DNA of 64,000 nt from Desulfocurvibacter africanus subsp. africanus DSM 2603 (GCF_000422545.1 NZ_AULZ01000008.1:124001-188000), one strand, 5' to 3'. Positions 56,113 through 64,000 are shown, counted from the stretch's first letter. Notes: generated by a model not told the origin, from the letters alone. Numbers and translations: made by a program.

Positions 56113-57000
56113 TTACGGGCCGGCCTTCTTGGTCGGCCGCTTGAGCGGCGCGCCGTAGGTGGACATGATGCGTTTGAGCGCCTCCCGGTCCACGCCGCGC
56201 CTGGCCAGCGGCTCCTTGGGCGCGGTGGGCAGACGGTCCTCGAAGGTCGGCCGGTCGCCCTTGTAGATCACGCCGGTGGGAATGCGCTCGCCGAACTCCA
56301 CGGCCTTGTCCATGGCCTGCCGCCAATCCGTGGGGTCGTACGATTCGTCGAGCCGGTAGCAATGCTGCTTATACCACTGGAAGGTGTTTACCTTATTGAA
56401 GGACACGCAGGGCTGGAACACGTCCACCAAGGCGAAACCGGGCTGGCGCACGGCCTGGACGATAAGCTCGGCCAAGTGGTCCATGTCGCCCACGAAGCCG
56501 CGAGCCACGAAATTGGCGCGCATGGCCACGGCCACGGCCACTGGGTTGAAGGCATCGCTGGGCGCGCCAAAGGGCTGGGCCTTGGTCTTGTGGCCCGGCA
56601 TGGTCGTGGGGCTGGCCTGGCCCTTGGTCAGGCCGTAAATCTGATTGTCGTGCACCACGGCCGTTATGTCCACGTTGCGGCGGATTGCTGCGATGAAGTG
56701 GTTGCCGCCCTCGCCGTACATGTCGCCGTCGCCCGATTCCACGATGACCGTGGCCTGGGGCAAGGCCAGCTTGATGGCCTGGGCCGGCGGCAAGGCCCGG
56801 CCGTGCAGACCGTTGAACAGATTGCAGGGAATGTAGTGCGGGGCCTTGGCCGCCTGGCCTATGCCCGAGACGAAGACCACCTGGTGCGGCTCCAGCCCGA
56901 GGTTCGCCAGGGCTTGGCGCATGGCCTTGCGCAGGGGAAAGTTGCCGCAGCCGGGGCACCAGGCCGTCTCGAATTCGGGGTAGTCCTTGATATCCACCAT
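56113..57000 (-). CDS. korB: 2-oxoacid:ferredoxin oxidoreductase, beta (TPP) subunit
   Basis: This is the thiamine-pyrophosphate subunit of a CoA-dependent 2-oxoacid:ferredoxin oxidoreductase. The 295-residue protein has the N-terminal WCPGCGNF with Cys15 and Cys18, the TPP/Mg motif SGDGDMYGEGGNHF near residue 90-103, and VHDNQIYGLTKGQASPTT after it. Length and partner fit the two-subunit KorAB type. It lies nine bases after the alpha-subunit gene. 2-Oxoglutarate is the likeliest substrate by family, but pyruvate or branched-chain acids cannot be excluded. Electrons would go to ferredoxin. Confidence 0.92.
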   Translation of the reverse strand: MVDIKDYPEFETAWCPGCGNFPLRKAMRQALANLGLEPHQVVFVSGIGQAAKAPHYIPCNLFNGLHGRALPPAQAIKLALPQATVIVESGDGDMYGEGGNHFIAAIRRNVDITAVVHDNQIYGLTKGQASPTTMPGHKTKAQPFGAPSDAFNPVAVAVAMRANFVARGFVGDMDHLAELIVQAVRQPGFALVDVFQPCVSFNKVNTFQWYKQHCYRLDESYDPTDWRQAMDKAVEFGERIPTGVIYKGDRPTFEDRLPTAPKEPLARRGVDREALKRIMSTYGAPLKRPTKKAGP

Positions 57001-57009
57001 ATGGCTTCC

Positions 57010-58704
57010 CTAGCGCATCTCTTGGAGACGGTTGAGGATGTAGGCAGCCGTGAAGGGCAGGCCGTCGTAGCGCGGCACGAGCTTGTCGATGCGGAAGCCC
57101 GACTGCACTTGCAGGATACCCCGGAACTGGCCCGTGGAGTTACCCTCGACCATGACCACCTCGCGAGCCTCGATCAGGCGGCGGGCGAATTGCGATGGGT
57201 CCAGGGGCCAGACCTGATTGAAGCACAGTGTGGCCACCTTGCGGCCCTGCTCGCGCAGGGTGCGGGCCGCCTCGAGCAGCGGGCCCATGGTCGAACCCCA
57301 ACACACCAGCAGCAGGTCGGGCTTGTCTGACCCCTCGTACACGGGCGGCAGGACTTCCTTCAGCAGGCCCAGGAACTTGCGGTTGCGCTTGTCCACCATG
57401 GCCGTGCGCACGCCGAAGTCTTCGGTGATGTGACCCTGTTCGTCGTGCTCGTCCGAATCCACCACGACCAGCGCCCGGCTAAGGGTCGGGATGGCCCTGG
57501 GCGAAACGCCCGTGTCCGTCAGTGCATAGCGTTTATAGCTCTCCGGGTCCGGCGGCTCGATGAGCAGCGCCGGAGGCTCGGGCAGGGAATCGATGTCAAA
57601 CGGCTCGATGCTGCGGAAGGAGTCGGCCAGGAACTGGTCGGTAAGCACGAAGACCGGCGACTGCCAACTCTCTGCCAGCCCAAAGGCCCGATGCGTGAGG
57701 TGAAAGCACTCTTCCACGCTGCCGGGAGCGAGGATTGCCCGTGGAAACTCTCCATGACCCGAGAAAAGGGCCAGGTTCAGGTCGCCTTGTTCCGTGCGCG
57801 TGGGCAGGCCCGTGGCCGGGCCGGGACGCATGGCCAGCACGATGACGATGGGCGTCTCGGTGATGCCGGCCAGGGACAAGCCCTCGCTCATGAGATCAAA
57901 GCCGCCGCCCGAGGTGGCGGTCATGGCTCGCGCTCCGGCATAGGACGCACCCAGGGCCATGTTCATGGCCGCGATCTCGTCCTCGGCCTGCTCGACCACC
58001 ACGCCCAGCTCCTGGCCCTTGGCGATGAGGTTGAGCGGCACGCTGGTTGACGGCGTCATGGGATAGAAGGAGCAGAAGTTCGCTCCCGCAGCCAGCGCGC
58101 CCAGGGCGATGGCCTCGTTGCCGTCCATGGTCAGCAGCCCCGCGCGGACCTCGGGCGGCATGGGGCACTCGAAAATCTTCTCCTGGCGCGACTTCCACTC
58201 GTAGGCGGCTCGCAGGACATCCACGTTCTGGCGCACGATCTCCTGGCCCTTCTTCTCGAAGGTGTCGGCCAGCAGATCCTCCAGAATGCTCATGTCCAGG
58301 CAGACCACCGAGGCCAGCACGCCCAGAGCCACGGTGTTGTAGAAAATCTTCTTGGGGGCCAGTTCCTCGTAGGGCACGCCGAAGGTACGCGCATGACCAT
58401 GCACGTTCATCTCCCTGCCGGCCACGATGACGCCCCGCTCGGACAGGGCCTCCCTGTGAAGGTCTATGCTCGGCTGATCCAGGGCCACCAGCACGTCGAC
58501 GCTCTCCCTGGGACCGAGCACCGGCTCGCTGTCCATGCGGATGGCGAAGGTGTTGTGGCCGCCCCGGATGCGCGACATGTAGTCCTGGGTGACCAGGATA
58601 TGGTAGCCGCTGCGCGTCAGGGCATTGGCCAGGAGCGTGCCGATGGTGGCCAGGCCCTGGCCGGCCTCGCCGCCGATGAGAATGTTCACGCTCGCGCCGG
58701 TCAT
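57010..58704 (-). CDS. korA: 2-oxoacid:ferredoxin oxidoreductase, fused gamma-alpha subunit
   Basis: The 564-residue protein fuses the gamma domain (MTGASVNILIGGEAGQGL, then QDYMSRIRGGHNTFAIRM; about 1-190) with the alpha domains carrying GNEAIALGALAAGANFCSFYPMTPSTS (about 200-220) and MSEGLSLAGITETPIVIV. This is the KorA-type architecture. AGGAGG lies six bases before the ATG at 58704; the longer open frame upstream is not coding. Paired with korB it forms the catalytic heterodimer. No ferredoxin-like subunit (PorD type) is adjacent. Confidence 0.94.
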   Translation of the reverse strand: MTGASVNILIGGEAGQGLATIGTLLANALTRSGYHILVTQDYMSRIRGGHNTFAIRMDSEPVLGPRESVDVLVALDQPSIDLHREALSERGVIVAGREMNVHGHARTFGVPYEELAPKKIFYNTVALGVLASVVCLDMSILEDLLADTFEKKGQEIVRQNVDVLRAAYEWKSRQEKIFECPMPPEVRAGLLTMDGNEAIALGALAAGANFCSFYPMTPSTSVPLNLIAKGQELGVVVEQAEDEIAAMNMALGASYAGARAMTATSGGGFDLMSEGLSLAGITETPIVIVLAMRPGPATGLPTRTEQGDLNLALFSGHGEFPRAILAPGSVEECFHLTHRAFGLAESWQSPVFVLTDQFLADSFRSIEPFDIDSLPEPPALLIEPPDPESYKRYALTDTGVSPRAIPTLSRALVVVDSDEHDEQGHITEDFGVRTAMVDKRNRKFLGLLKEVLPPVYEGSDKPDLLLVCWGSTMGPLLEAARTLREQGRKVATLCFNQVWPLDPSQFARRLIEAREVVMVEGNSTGQFRGILQVQSGFRIDKLVPRYDGLPFTAAYILNRLQEMR

Positions 58705-58771
58705 GGCCGCCTCCTGGTCGTATTGCTGCCCGCGACTTGCGTGTCGAGCCGGGTCGGGCGGTATTTCAACA

Positions 58772-59296
58772 TCAAGGCTCCTCCAGCAGGGAGTCCTCGG
58801 CATCCGGCTCCCAGCCTTCAGGGTCCTCGTAAAAGCCCTGCAGGTTTGAAAGCAGCACGTGCATGGCCTGCTGAACCTCCATCAGGCGCTCCACCATCCG
58901 TTCTTCGTCCGGGTCCTCGGCTTCATCCAGCCACTGCTCGTAGAATTCCAGGACCGGCGGGAGCTTCTCCAGGGCCGAGGACGCGGCCTCGACCTCCTCG
59001 GGATTGGGTTCATAGCCCGCATGGCGCTCAACGATTTCCGAGATCAACTCGTCCATGTCCTCGACGGCCTCGTCCAAGTCCATATCCGCGGCGGCCCCGA
59101 AGCCTTCTTCCTCGGCATGAGCGCGCTCGGCCTCCTCCAGCCGAGTCAGCACTGCGGCCTCCTGCTCGCGCAGGATCTCGAAAACTTCCGCGCCTGGGCC
59201 TTCCCCGCCCGCGGAAATGCCCTCTTCCAGAACTTCCGCAGTCTTGGCCGAAAGGCGCATGGCCTTGCGCAGCATGCTCTTGGCCCTATCCGCCAT
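58772..59296 (-). CDS. acidic helical protein of unknown function
   Basis: The 174-residue protein is strongly acidic, with MLRKAMRLSAKTAEVLEEGI at the start and long Glu/Asp-rich helical stretches (DMDLDEAVEDMDELISEIVERH and LPPVLEFYEQWLDEAEDPDEERMVERLMEVQQAMHVLL). I recognise no family, metal motif or signal peptide; it is probably soluble and mostly coiled or helical. AAGGGG lies before the ATG. It is the first gene of the run that continues with korA 67 bases later, so a role with the oxidoreductase is possible but only inferred from position. Confidence 0.75.
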   Translation of the reverse strand: MADRAKSMLRKAMRLSAKTAEVLEEGISAGGEGPGAEVFEILREQEAAVLTRLEEAERAHAEEEGFGAAADMDLDEAVEDMDELISEIVERHAGYEPNPEEVEAASSALEKLPPVLEFYEQWLDEAEDPDEERMVERLMEVQQAMHVLLSNLQGFYEDPEGWEPDAEDSLLEEP

Positions 59297-59628
59297 GATC
59301 CATCCCCTTGCTATGATCGGTTTATGCTTCTCGTGTTTGCGCGGCCAGGATGCGGAAGCGGTCGCCGTCCGCAACCAAGCCACTCCACAGGACATTGGCC
59401 CCTATTTAAAATCATTTCCCCAAGCTTTGGGCAAGGAGAAAAACGGCTGCGGTGCGAACGGCTCAAAAGCCGTTCGCGCCGATGGCGATATGTTTAAGGC
59501 ACACTGGGCATCGGCCCAATGCGGGTAGGCTCGCGGGCGTCCGCCCACGAATGTCATGGAATGATAATGGTGGAGTCGAGTAAGGACGCAAATACGGTGG
59601 AAGGCCGAAGCTGGTTCCGGTTTGAACC
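59297..59628. other. 332-bp intergenic region
   Basis: Between the acidic protein gene and the ArsD-like gene, both on the minus strand, I see no supported gene or RNA. The promoter of the acidic-protein/kor run should be here but is not obvious. Confidence 0.5.
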
Positions 59629-59964
59629 TTATGCGCCGAGGCGGCCCGTGTTTTCTCGCTCGTTCAGGGCCGCTTCCAGCTCCTCGCGCACGGGATATGA
59701 GCCCTTGAAGCGCAACTCGCCTTCCACGAAGATCAGCGGCAGGGCGTCGTGACCTTCGTCTCGCAGAACCGCCGCGACCTGAGGGTTGGTCTTGAACATG
59801 GCGAAGTGGGTGTTCAGGGCGAACACGCGGTAAGCCAGACCGGGCCGCTGCTCCTTGAGGTCCAGCAGCAGCGCGTTGAAGCGATCCACCTTGGGGTCGT
59901 TCCTGGCCGGCGAGCAGGGGCAGCTCGCATGGGGAATGTAGAGATCGATGATGACGTTCGGCAT
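59629..59964 (-). CDS. ArsD-like thioredoxin-fold protein
   Basis: The 111-residue protein has the outline of ArsD-type metallochaperones: a first strand VIIDLYI, a cysteine pair (Cys15, Cys17 in ASCPCSP), DPKVDRFNALLLDLKEQRPGL, then NPQVAAVLRDEGHDALPLIFVEGELRFKGSYPVREELEAAL, which follows ArsD closely. True ArsD has three N-terminal cysteines for arsenite; only two lie close together here and no arsA or arsB is nearby. It may instead be a thiol-redox or metal-binding relative. It follows the 25-bp hairpin and the lipoprotein gene on the same strand. Confidence 0.72.
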   Translation of the reverse strand: MPNVIIDLYIPHASCPCSPARNDPKVDRFNALLLDLKEQRPGLAYRVFALNTHFAMFKTNPQVAAVLRDEGHDALPLIFVEGELRFKGSYPVREELEAALNERENTGRLGA

Positions 59965-59978
59965 GGCTTCAAACTATC

Positions 59979-60037
59979 GGGCCCCGCACTCGCCAGACTC
60001 CACGGCATTGCGGTGGAGTCTGGCGAGTGCGGGGCCC
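59979..60037. terminator. perfect hairpin with 25-bp stem
   Basis: Arms at 59979-60003 and 60013-60037 are exact complements with a nine-base loop GGCATTGCG. The stem starts GGGCCCCGCACTCGCC. It lies seven bases after the lipoprotein stop on the minus strand. There is no T run, so termination may depend on the stem alone, or the element may protect the mRNA end. Confidence 0.7.
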
Positions 60038-60044
60038 TGAAGAC

Positions 60045-60611
60045 CTAGTTGGCCTTGGCTTGCTTGATGATGTCGGGCACCACCTGGCGCATCATGTCCT
60101 GCAGGGCGCTCTGCATCAGCTTGGTGCGGTTGCTGCGCGAGGCGACGAGCACGGTGTTCTCAAACTTGCCCTCGTAATTCTTGATGAAAGCTTCCCGGCC
60201 GTCCTTCTTCATGACCACCCGAAAGCGCAGGGTGGTTATGTAATTCGTCACCGAGGACTGGCTCGTGTAGGCCTCCATAAGCTGACCGCTCACCACGGCG
60301 TCGGTGTCGAAAGCGTACTCCTTGTCGTGGTACTCGACGCGACAACCGGCCGCCTCGAGCTGACGCTGCAGGGCTTCCGTCAGCCAGACAGCCACATCTC
60401 CCTGAGGATAGAACAGCTGATTGTCCGTATTATGGCCGATCTGGGGCTTGGCGCGATTGTCGCTGAACTTGACCACGGCCAGGCGGCCCGCGCAAGTCGG
60501 AGCCTCCAAAGCCACGGGCTGGTAGACAAGGGGCACCTGGTTGCTGGTCGCGCAGGCGGAACCCAGGACAAGTACCGCGAGCAGTCCGATGCACCGGACA
60601 CTGAATCTCAT
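60045..60611 (-). CDS. YajG-like lipoprotein
   Basis: The 188-residue protein has a lipoprotein signal: MRFSVRCIGLLAVLVLGSAC with the acylated Cys20 in LGSAC. The mature part is alpha/beta (CAGRLAVVKFSDNRAKPQIG, then YPQGDVAVWLTEALQRQLEAAGCRVEYHDKEYAFDTDAVVSGQL and RTKLMQSALQDMMRQVVPDI) and resembles the YajG/LPP20-like outer-membrane lipoproteins that assemble at the envelope. Function is unknown in the family as far as I can tell. It is a single gene, followed by the perfect 25-bp hairpin. Confidence 0.8.
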   Translation of the reverse strand: MRFSVRCIGLLAVLVLGSACATSNQVPLVYQPVALEAPTCAGRLAVVKFSDNRAKPQIGHNTDNQLFYPQGDVAVWLTEALQRQLEAAGCRVEYHDKEYAFDTDAVVSGQLMEAYTSQSSVTNYITTLRFRVVMKKDGREAFIKNYEGKFENTVLVASRSNRTKLMQSALQDMMRQVVPDIIKQAKAN

Positions 60612-60854
60612 GCCATACTCCTTTCCATCGCTGAAGACATGCGGTCAACGCCAAGTCGGCGAAGCTCTCCACTCTTAGAGCATTTCCCCGCGCCACACAA
60701 GGGATGTCGGCCATGACGAGCCTTACACGGGAATGTCGAAGGCCAACCCTCCTGAGAGACGGCACATGGTTTAATCATGGCGTGCCCGTGCGGCAAGACT
60801 TAGGGTTCAGTCGTCACGCTGAGGCAGGTCCCGCGCACCTCTCGGCTCTGCCGC

Positions 60855-61817
60855 TCAATTTTCTGGCCGGTGGCTGCTCTTCCTGATCCACGGGCGCGGG
60901 ACACCCGCAAGCCGCTCACCGGCCAGAAAATTGAAGCCCCGCAACAGCATCCACAGCATGGCTAACGGCAAGAGCACCGTCTGCACCGTAAAGACCACCA
61001 TGAGCGTCACTGCATTCTCCACATAGACATCCACCAGATCGCCGATCCGACCCACCCTCTCCATGATTTTGGCGGGCGAAAACGCACGCACGGAATCCCA
61101 GGCAGTGCCCTGCGCAGCCTGCACGGACACGCCCTCGGACTGGCCGTCGCGGCTGACCGGCCCGCGCGCTTCAGGCACCTGGATGTCCTGAGCCGGTAAG
61201 ATCTCCTCCTGGAACCGCTCCATGCCCAAAGAAGCCTGCTCGTACTGGCTGCGCAGCACGCTTTGGAAGAACAGCTCGCCGCCCACGGCCACCACGGGCA
61301 CGCAGAAGCGCGCCAGCAAAGCCGCCAGGGCCAGCCGCGCGCCAAGCCTTCGCAGAGCCTCGCCGCGCTTGCCCGGCCACCAAGCGCCCGCAAGCCAAGC
61401 CAGTGCGGCCAGACTGAGCAGTATAGACAACCCCAGCCACACGCCGGCCTTGATCATGGCCAGTTGAATTCCCAAGGACATGGCGCTGGCCAGGATCACC
61501 CAGGAAAATCTCTCCACCAGATCGTCCACCGGGTCCAGCAGTTGGCCCAAGGCCACGCTGCCGCCCACGCCCAGCAGGCTCACGTCCAACTCGCTGCCCT
61601 GAATCACGGAAACCACGGCGTTGATGCCCCTGGCCACGGCGTAAGCCCCCATGGCGCGGACCATTCCGGACTTGATATGCTCCTCGGCGGCATGGTCCAG
61701 GCGTTCGGCAAGCGGGTTGGCGACGATTGCAGGCCGCAGGGCAGGAACGTGCAGGCAGGCAAGCAAAGCGAGAATGGCGGCGCTGGCGGCCAGCCGCATA
61801 TAGAGGGTGCGTTCCAT
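60855..61817 (-). CDS. integral membrane protein of unknown function
   Basis: The 320-residue protein has an N-terminal signal or anchor (MERTLYMRLAASAAILALLACL), a helical region with a Gly/Ala core (AMGAYAVARGINAVVSVIQGSEL), and several membrane helices around residues 100-190 and near the end (VTLMVVFTVQTVLLPLAMLWML). A polar stretch of about 70 residues (RSQYEQASLGMERFQEEILPAQ to SPAKIMER) sits between them and may be periplasmic. I do not recognise a family. AAGGAG lies six bases before the ATG. It is 37 bases from a hairpin that also serves the next gene. Confidence 0.7.
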   Translation of the reverse strand: MERTLYMRLAASAAILALLACLHVPALRPAIVANPLAERLDHAAEEHIKSGMVRAMGAYAVARGINAVVSVIQGSELDVSLLGVGGSVALGQLLDPVDDLVERFSWVILASAMSLGIQLAMIKAGVWLGLSILLSLAALAWLAGAWWPGKRGEALRRLGARLALAALLARFCVPVVAVGGELFFQSVLRSQYEQASLGMERFQEEILPAQDIQVPEARGPVSRDGQSEGVSVQAAQGTAWDSVRAFSPAKIMERVGRIGDLVDVYVENAVTLMVVFTVQTVLLPLAMLWMLLRGFNFLAGERLAGVPRPWIRKSSHRPEN

Positions 61818-61894
61818 GGTGGCTCCTTGGCTGCACGGGACGAATACATGCTGAATCCGCGCCGACGTTTGCAAGGGAAGTACCATGGAAAACG

Positions 61895-61918
61895 CGGCCC
61901 GGCCAGAAGGCCGGGCCG
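61895..61918. terminator. hairpin terminator
   Basis: CGGCCCGGCC and GGCCGGGCCG pair perfectly over AGAA. It is 11 bases after the stop of the ferritin-like gene on the minus strand. No strong T run. Confidence 0.6.
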
Positions 61919-61928
61919 GCGTGGTTGG

Positions 61929-62462
61929 TTAGGAGATCCTGTTCAATGTCTGCTCGATCCAGCTCAGGTGCGTCTTCTCGTCGCCGTAGAAGCGCTCCAG
62001 GATGGACCGCAGGGCAACCGGGAAGCGCATGTCGCCGCTGGCCTGGGAATACTTCCGGTTGGTCATCTCCTCGTTGGTCTTCATGGCCTTGAGCGCGCCT
62101 TTGGTGCCCATGGCGCTACGCAGGGACGTGAAGCCCGCGATGAGGTAGCCCTTGAAGTCGCGCGAGAACTCGGGCGGGTTGCCGCCATGTTCGCGGATGA
62201 TCCTGGACAGTTCCACATAGTGCCTCTCGTGGTCGCTCTGATAGCGCTCCAGATGGCTTCTGAGATCCATCTCCTCCACGCTGTCGATGGCCTGCCCGTA
62301 GGCGTGGAAGGCATCGACGTCCAGTTGGGCCAGATCAGACAGCTTGTCGATGATCTCGCTGGTGTCCATCTGGGCCGTTGAGATCGGGCGTTCTGCCCTG
62401 GCAGCGCTTTCGGCCGGCGCCGTTCCTGTCGCGTATGACTTGGGCCTTCTTGGTTCAGGCAT
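61929..62462 (-). CDS. ferritin-like four-helix protein, DUF2383-type
   Basis: The 177-residue protein has an unstructured start (about 1-30) and then a helical bundle: MDTSEIIDKLSDLAQLDVDAFHAYGQAIDSVEEMDLRSHLERYQSDHERHYVELSRIIREHGG, with a glutamate/histidine pattern compatible with a dinuclear metal site, and a final pair of helices ending DEKTHLSWIEQTLNRIS. It fits the ferritin-like DUF2383 group (ferritin/rubrerythrin superfamily) rather than a true ferritin. The exact metal ligands cannot be assigned by eye. Hairpins flank both ends. Function is likely in metal or oxidative-stress handling, an inference from the family. Confidence 0.78.
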   Translation of the reverse strand: MPEPRRPKSYATGTAPAESAARAERPISTAQMDTSEIIDKLSDLAQLDVDAFHAYGQAIDSVEEMDLRSHLERYQSDHERHYVELSRIIREHGGNPPEFSRDFKGYLIAGFTSLRSAMGTKGALKAMKTNEEMTNRKYSQASGDMRFPVALRSILERFYGDEKTHLSWIEQTLNRIS

Positions 62463-62667
62463 GAGCGTCCTCCTTGGGTTGGTCTTTGGCTAAGGCTCCG
62501 GCCCGGTTCGCCGAACCGTCCGCGCGCCGGATTGGCGCGTTCCCACTGGTACGACAAAGTCCGTGATCCTTCTGTAGGACGCCGCAGAAAAATAATGTCG
62601 GAATCAGCCCGGGCGCGCCGTCGGAAACCATCTGGACTTTGGACCCGGGCTTGGCTATGCCCCGGCC

Positions 62668-63183
62668 ATGCGCGCAATCCTGCTTACCCTTTTCCTGCTG
62701 ACGCTCCTGCTCGTACCGGCCACGGCCGTGCAGGCCCGGCCGCCCCTGAACGGCTATGTGCTGTGGGTCCACGACGGCGACACCGTGGACGTGCTGACCT
62801 ACGACCTGTCTACGGTCCGCGTGCGGCTTTACGGCGTGGACTGCCCCGAATCGGACCAGCTCCACGGCTTGGCGGCCACGTTGTTCGTTGTCTGGGAGGC
62901 CTGGTTGCGCAAGGTGGAGGTGCGCGTCATGGACCGTGACCGCTACGGTCGCTCCGTGGGCTGGGTGACCGTCGATGCGAGTAGGAAGAGCCTGAACCAC
63001 ATGCTCGTGGAGCAAGGCCATGCCTGGGTCTACAAACAGTATTGCCGCGCTCGGGAGTGCGCCGTCCTGCTTCGTGCGGAGGATGTGGCCCGCCAGGCTC
63101 GGCTGGGGCTTTGGCAAGATCCGAGCCCGATGCCGCCATGGGAGTGGCGCAGGCTGAAGCGTAGTGAAAGATGGTCTTGGTAG
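62668..63183 (+). CDS. secreted staphylococcal-nuclease-like thermonuclease
   Basis: The 171-residue protein has a signal peptide (hydrophobic core about 4-20, cut near QARP) and an SNase-fold domain. Catalytic residues align with staphylococcal nuclease by spacing: Arg53, Asp58 and Glu61 in VRLYGVDCPE (R35, D40, E43 of SNase) and Arg95 in DRYGR (R87). The HDGDTV segment at 35-40 supplies the early Asp. It is probably exported and degrades extracellular or periplasmic DNA or RNA. A rather basic tail follows (RRLKRSERWSW). It converges with the next gene, whose stop is seven bases away. Confidence 0.86.
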   Translation: MRAILLTLFLLTLLLVPATAVQARPPLNGYVLWVHDGDTVDVLTYDLSTVRVRLYGVDCPESDQLHGLAATLFVVWEAWLRKVEVRVMDRDRYGRSVGWVTVDASRKSLNHMLVEQGHAWVYKQYCRARECAVLLRAEDVARQARLGLWQDPSPMPPWEWRRLKRSERWSW

Positions 63184-63190
63184 GTAGGGG

Positions 63191-63631
63191 CTAATCGCCG
63201 CGAAGGAACTCCACGGCCCAGGAAGACATTTTGGACGAGCCTTTGACGATGGTGCCGCGGCTCAAATAGTGGTTTTTGTCGAGCATGACCAGGCACTCGC
63301 TGAGGGTGAACGCGCCGCCGAGGGTCTGTCCCAGGCAGAGTATGGCATCGGCCGCGAGCACATATTTCCCGTGCATGATCCCAAACCCCGGTGTGTCCGC
63401 CTCCCAGGTCGTCCAGTCGTTTCCACAAAAGGGACGCACCAGGCATGCCATGGTAAATTCCAGAGATTCTTCGGGCCACAACAGTCGCGTGACGCCGTCG
63501 CAGCGCCAGCCGTCCGCCTGGTGGCTGACCAGCGTTTCTCCCGCAGCCGGTACAGAGCTGCCATCCATTCCGTAGTATTTCCCTTGCACTGACCAGCGCG
63601 CGGGCTCGAAAAGAAAGCTGTGTGAACGCAT
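63191..63631 (-). CDS. hypothetical protein
   Basis: The 146-residue soluble protein starts MRSHSFLFEPARWSVQGKYYG, continues with strand-rich sequence (LVSHQADGWRCDGVTRLLWPEESLEF), a Trp/Cys stretch CLVRPFCGNDWTTWEADTPGFGIMHG, and a GTIVKGSSKMSSWAVEFLRGD ending. No membrane segment or familiar catalytic motif is seen and I do not recognise a family. ACGGAG lies before the ATG; the longer open frame upstream is not coding-like. It converges with the nuclease gene and is read away from the window edge. Confidence 0.75.
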   Translation of the reverse strand: MRSHSFLFEPARWSVQGKYYGMDGSSVPAAGETLVSHQADGWRCDGVTRLLWPEESLEFTMACLVRPFCGNDWTTWEADTPGFGIMHGKYVLAADAILCLGQTLGGAFTLSECLVMLDKNHYLSRGTIVKGSSKMSSWAVEFLRGD

Positions 63632-64000
63632 GGACTTACTCCGTAGCTGCTTTGCGACGACAGGCCTTGCCATTCCTCTCCGTTCCGGCAACAGCCCTGG
63701 CATTGCGATCACTGGCCAAAATCAATCAGTCAGCCCTTCCATAGGCTCTATAAATACTTCCATAGCGGATACGCCTATAGCAAAACCAGGAATACATGCG
63801 CGCATCGACTGTAAATTTAATAAACTTGTGCGTATAATCACAATCGATTCAAACGTAGACCGATTTAGCCGGATGCAGCCACAATGGAGACTTCGGCACT
63901 GACACTAGGCCCGTGAATCGTTTGATCGATGCACCGGCTACCGCACTCCCCTAGCAAATCGTGCATTTCGCCCGAAAACTCTCTCATACGGATAATACGA
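63632..64000. other. terminal intergenic region
   Basis: No supported gene in the last 369 bases. A perfect TATAAT lies at 63833-63838 on the plus strand with a poor -35, so a promoter reading out of the window is possible. The sequence is AT-rich relative to the rest. Confidence 0.4.

Noticed and set aside
60660-60700. Fourth copy of the 125-bp element starting AGAGCATTT
   Set aside because: Only nine bases match; the remaining sequence is unrelated.

Overview
The window is a high-GC Gram-negative chromosome segment dominated by housekeeping genes. Gene content and order fit a sulfate reducer of the Desulfovibrio type (Desulfobacterota): an F1Fo operon with both b and b' subunits but no a or c genes, an rfaE2-type heptose gene indicating LPS, a two-subunit 2-oxoacid:ferredoxin oxidoreductase, rod-shape and bactofilin genes, 6S RNA after zapA, and an amtB-glnB-glnD nitrogen operon. 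The assignment rests on gene content and sequence style, because no database search was possible. I see no tRNA, rRNA, CRISPR array, prophage or transposase.

Layout. 1-5212: a DUF606 transporter, tyrS, the phosphodiesterase ymdB and a SulP permease, with a composite intergenic repeat. 5213-7709: an AT-rich gap and a secreted GH68-like (levansucrase-family) protein on the opposite strand. 7973-17875: rny, 6S RNA, zapA, a ZapB-like small gene, glmU and atpC-D-G-A-H-F-F', all on the minus strand. 18157-25105: the rod-morphogenesis operon mreB-mreC-mreD-mrdA-rodA followed by a bactofilin gene. 25271-36555: a YhcC-type radical SAM protein, a DNA alkyltransferase, a DksA/TraR-type zinc-finger protein, sppA-rpsA, rimO, then rdgB-glmS-amiC. 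36929-39368: an ABC importer of the nitrate/sulfonate/taurine type. 39506-44049: glnD, glnB and amtB behind a sigma-54 type promoter. 44625-54184: a YkgJ-family protein, rfaE2, an Rrf2 regulator, a PAS histidine kinase, an EAL-HDOD protein, YjbQ, a MATE exporter and several unknowns. 54323-59296: a six-gene minus-strand run encoding an acidic protein, KorA, KorB, a TlpA-like protein, a peroxiredoxin and a DsrE-like protein. 59629-63631: an ArsD-like protein, a lipoprotein, a membrane protein of unknown function, a ferritin-like protein, a secreted nuclease and an unknown.

How the genes work together. Envelope growth is the strongest theme: GlmS and GlmU make UDP-GlcNAc, MreBCD-PBP2-RodA and bactofilin direct wall elongation, ZapA and the ZapB-like protein serve the divisome, and AmiC cleaves the septum. 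Nitrogen sensing (GlnD-GlnB-Amt) and energy conservation (ATP synthase, 2-oxoacid oxidoreductase) are the other blocks.

Most unusual points: (1) a GH68-like secreted protein whose two catalytic carboxylates appear reciprocally exchanged (nucleophile Asp to Glu, acid/base Glu to Asp) and which carries three Asp/Gly/Asn-rich insertions; (2) three nearly identical 125-bp elements with imperfect terminal inverted repeats; (3) an in-frame insertion of repeat-derived DNA, including a perfect 20-bp-stem hairpin, inside glnD.
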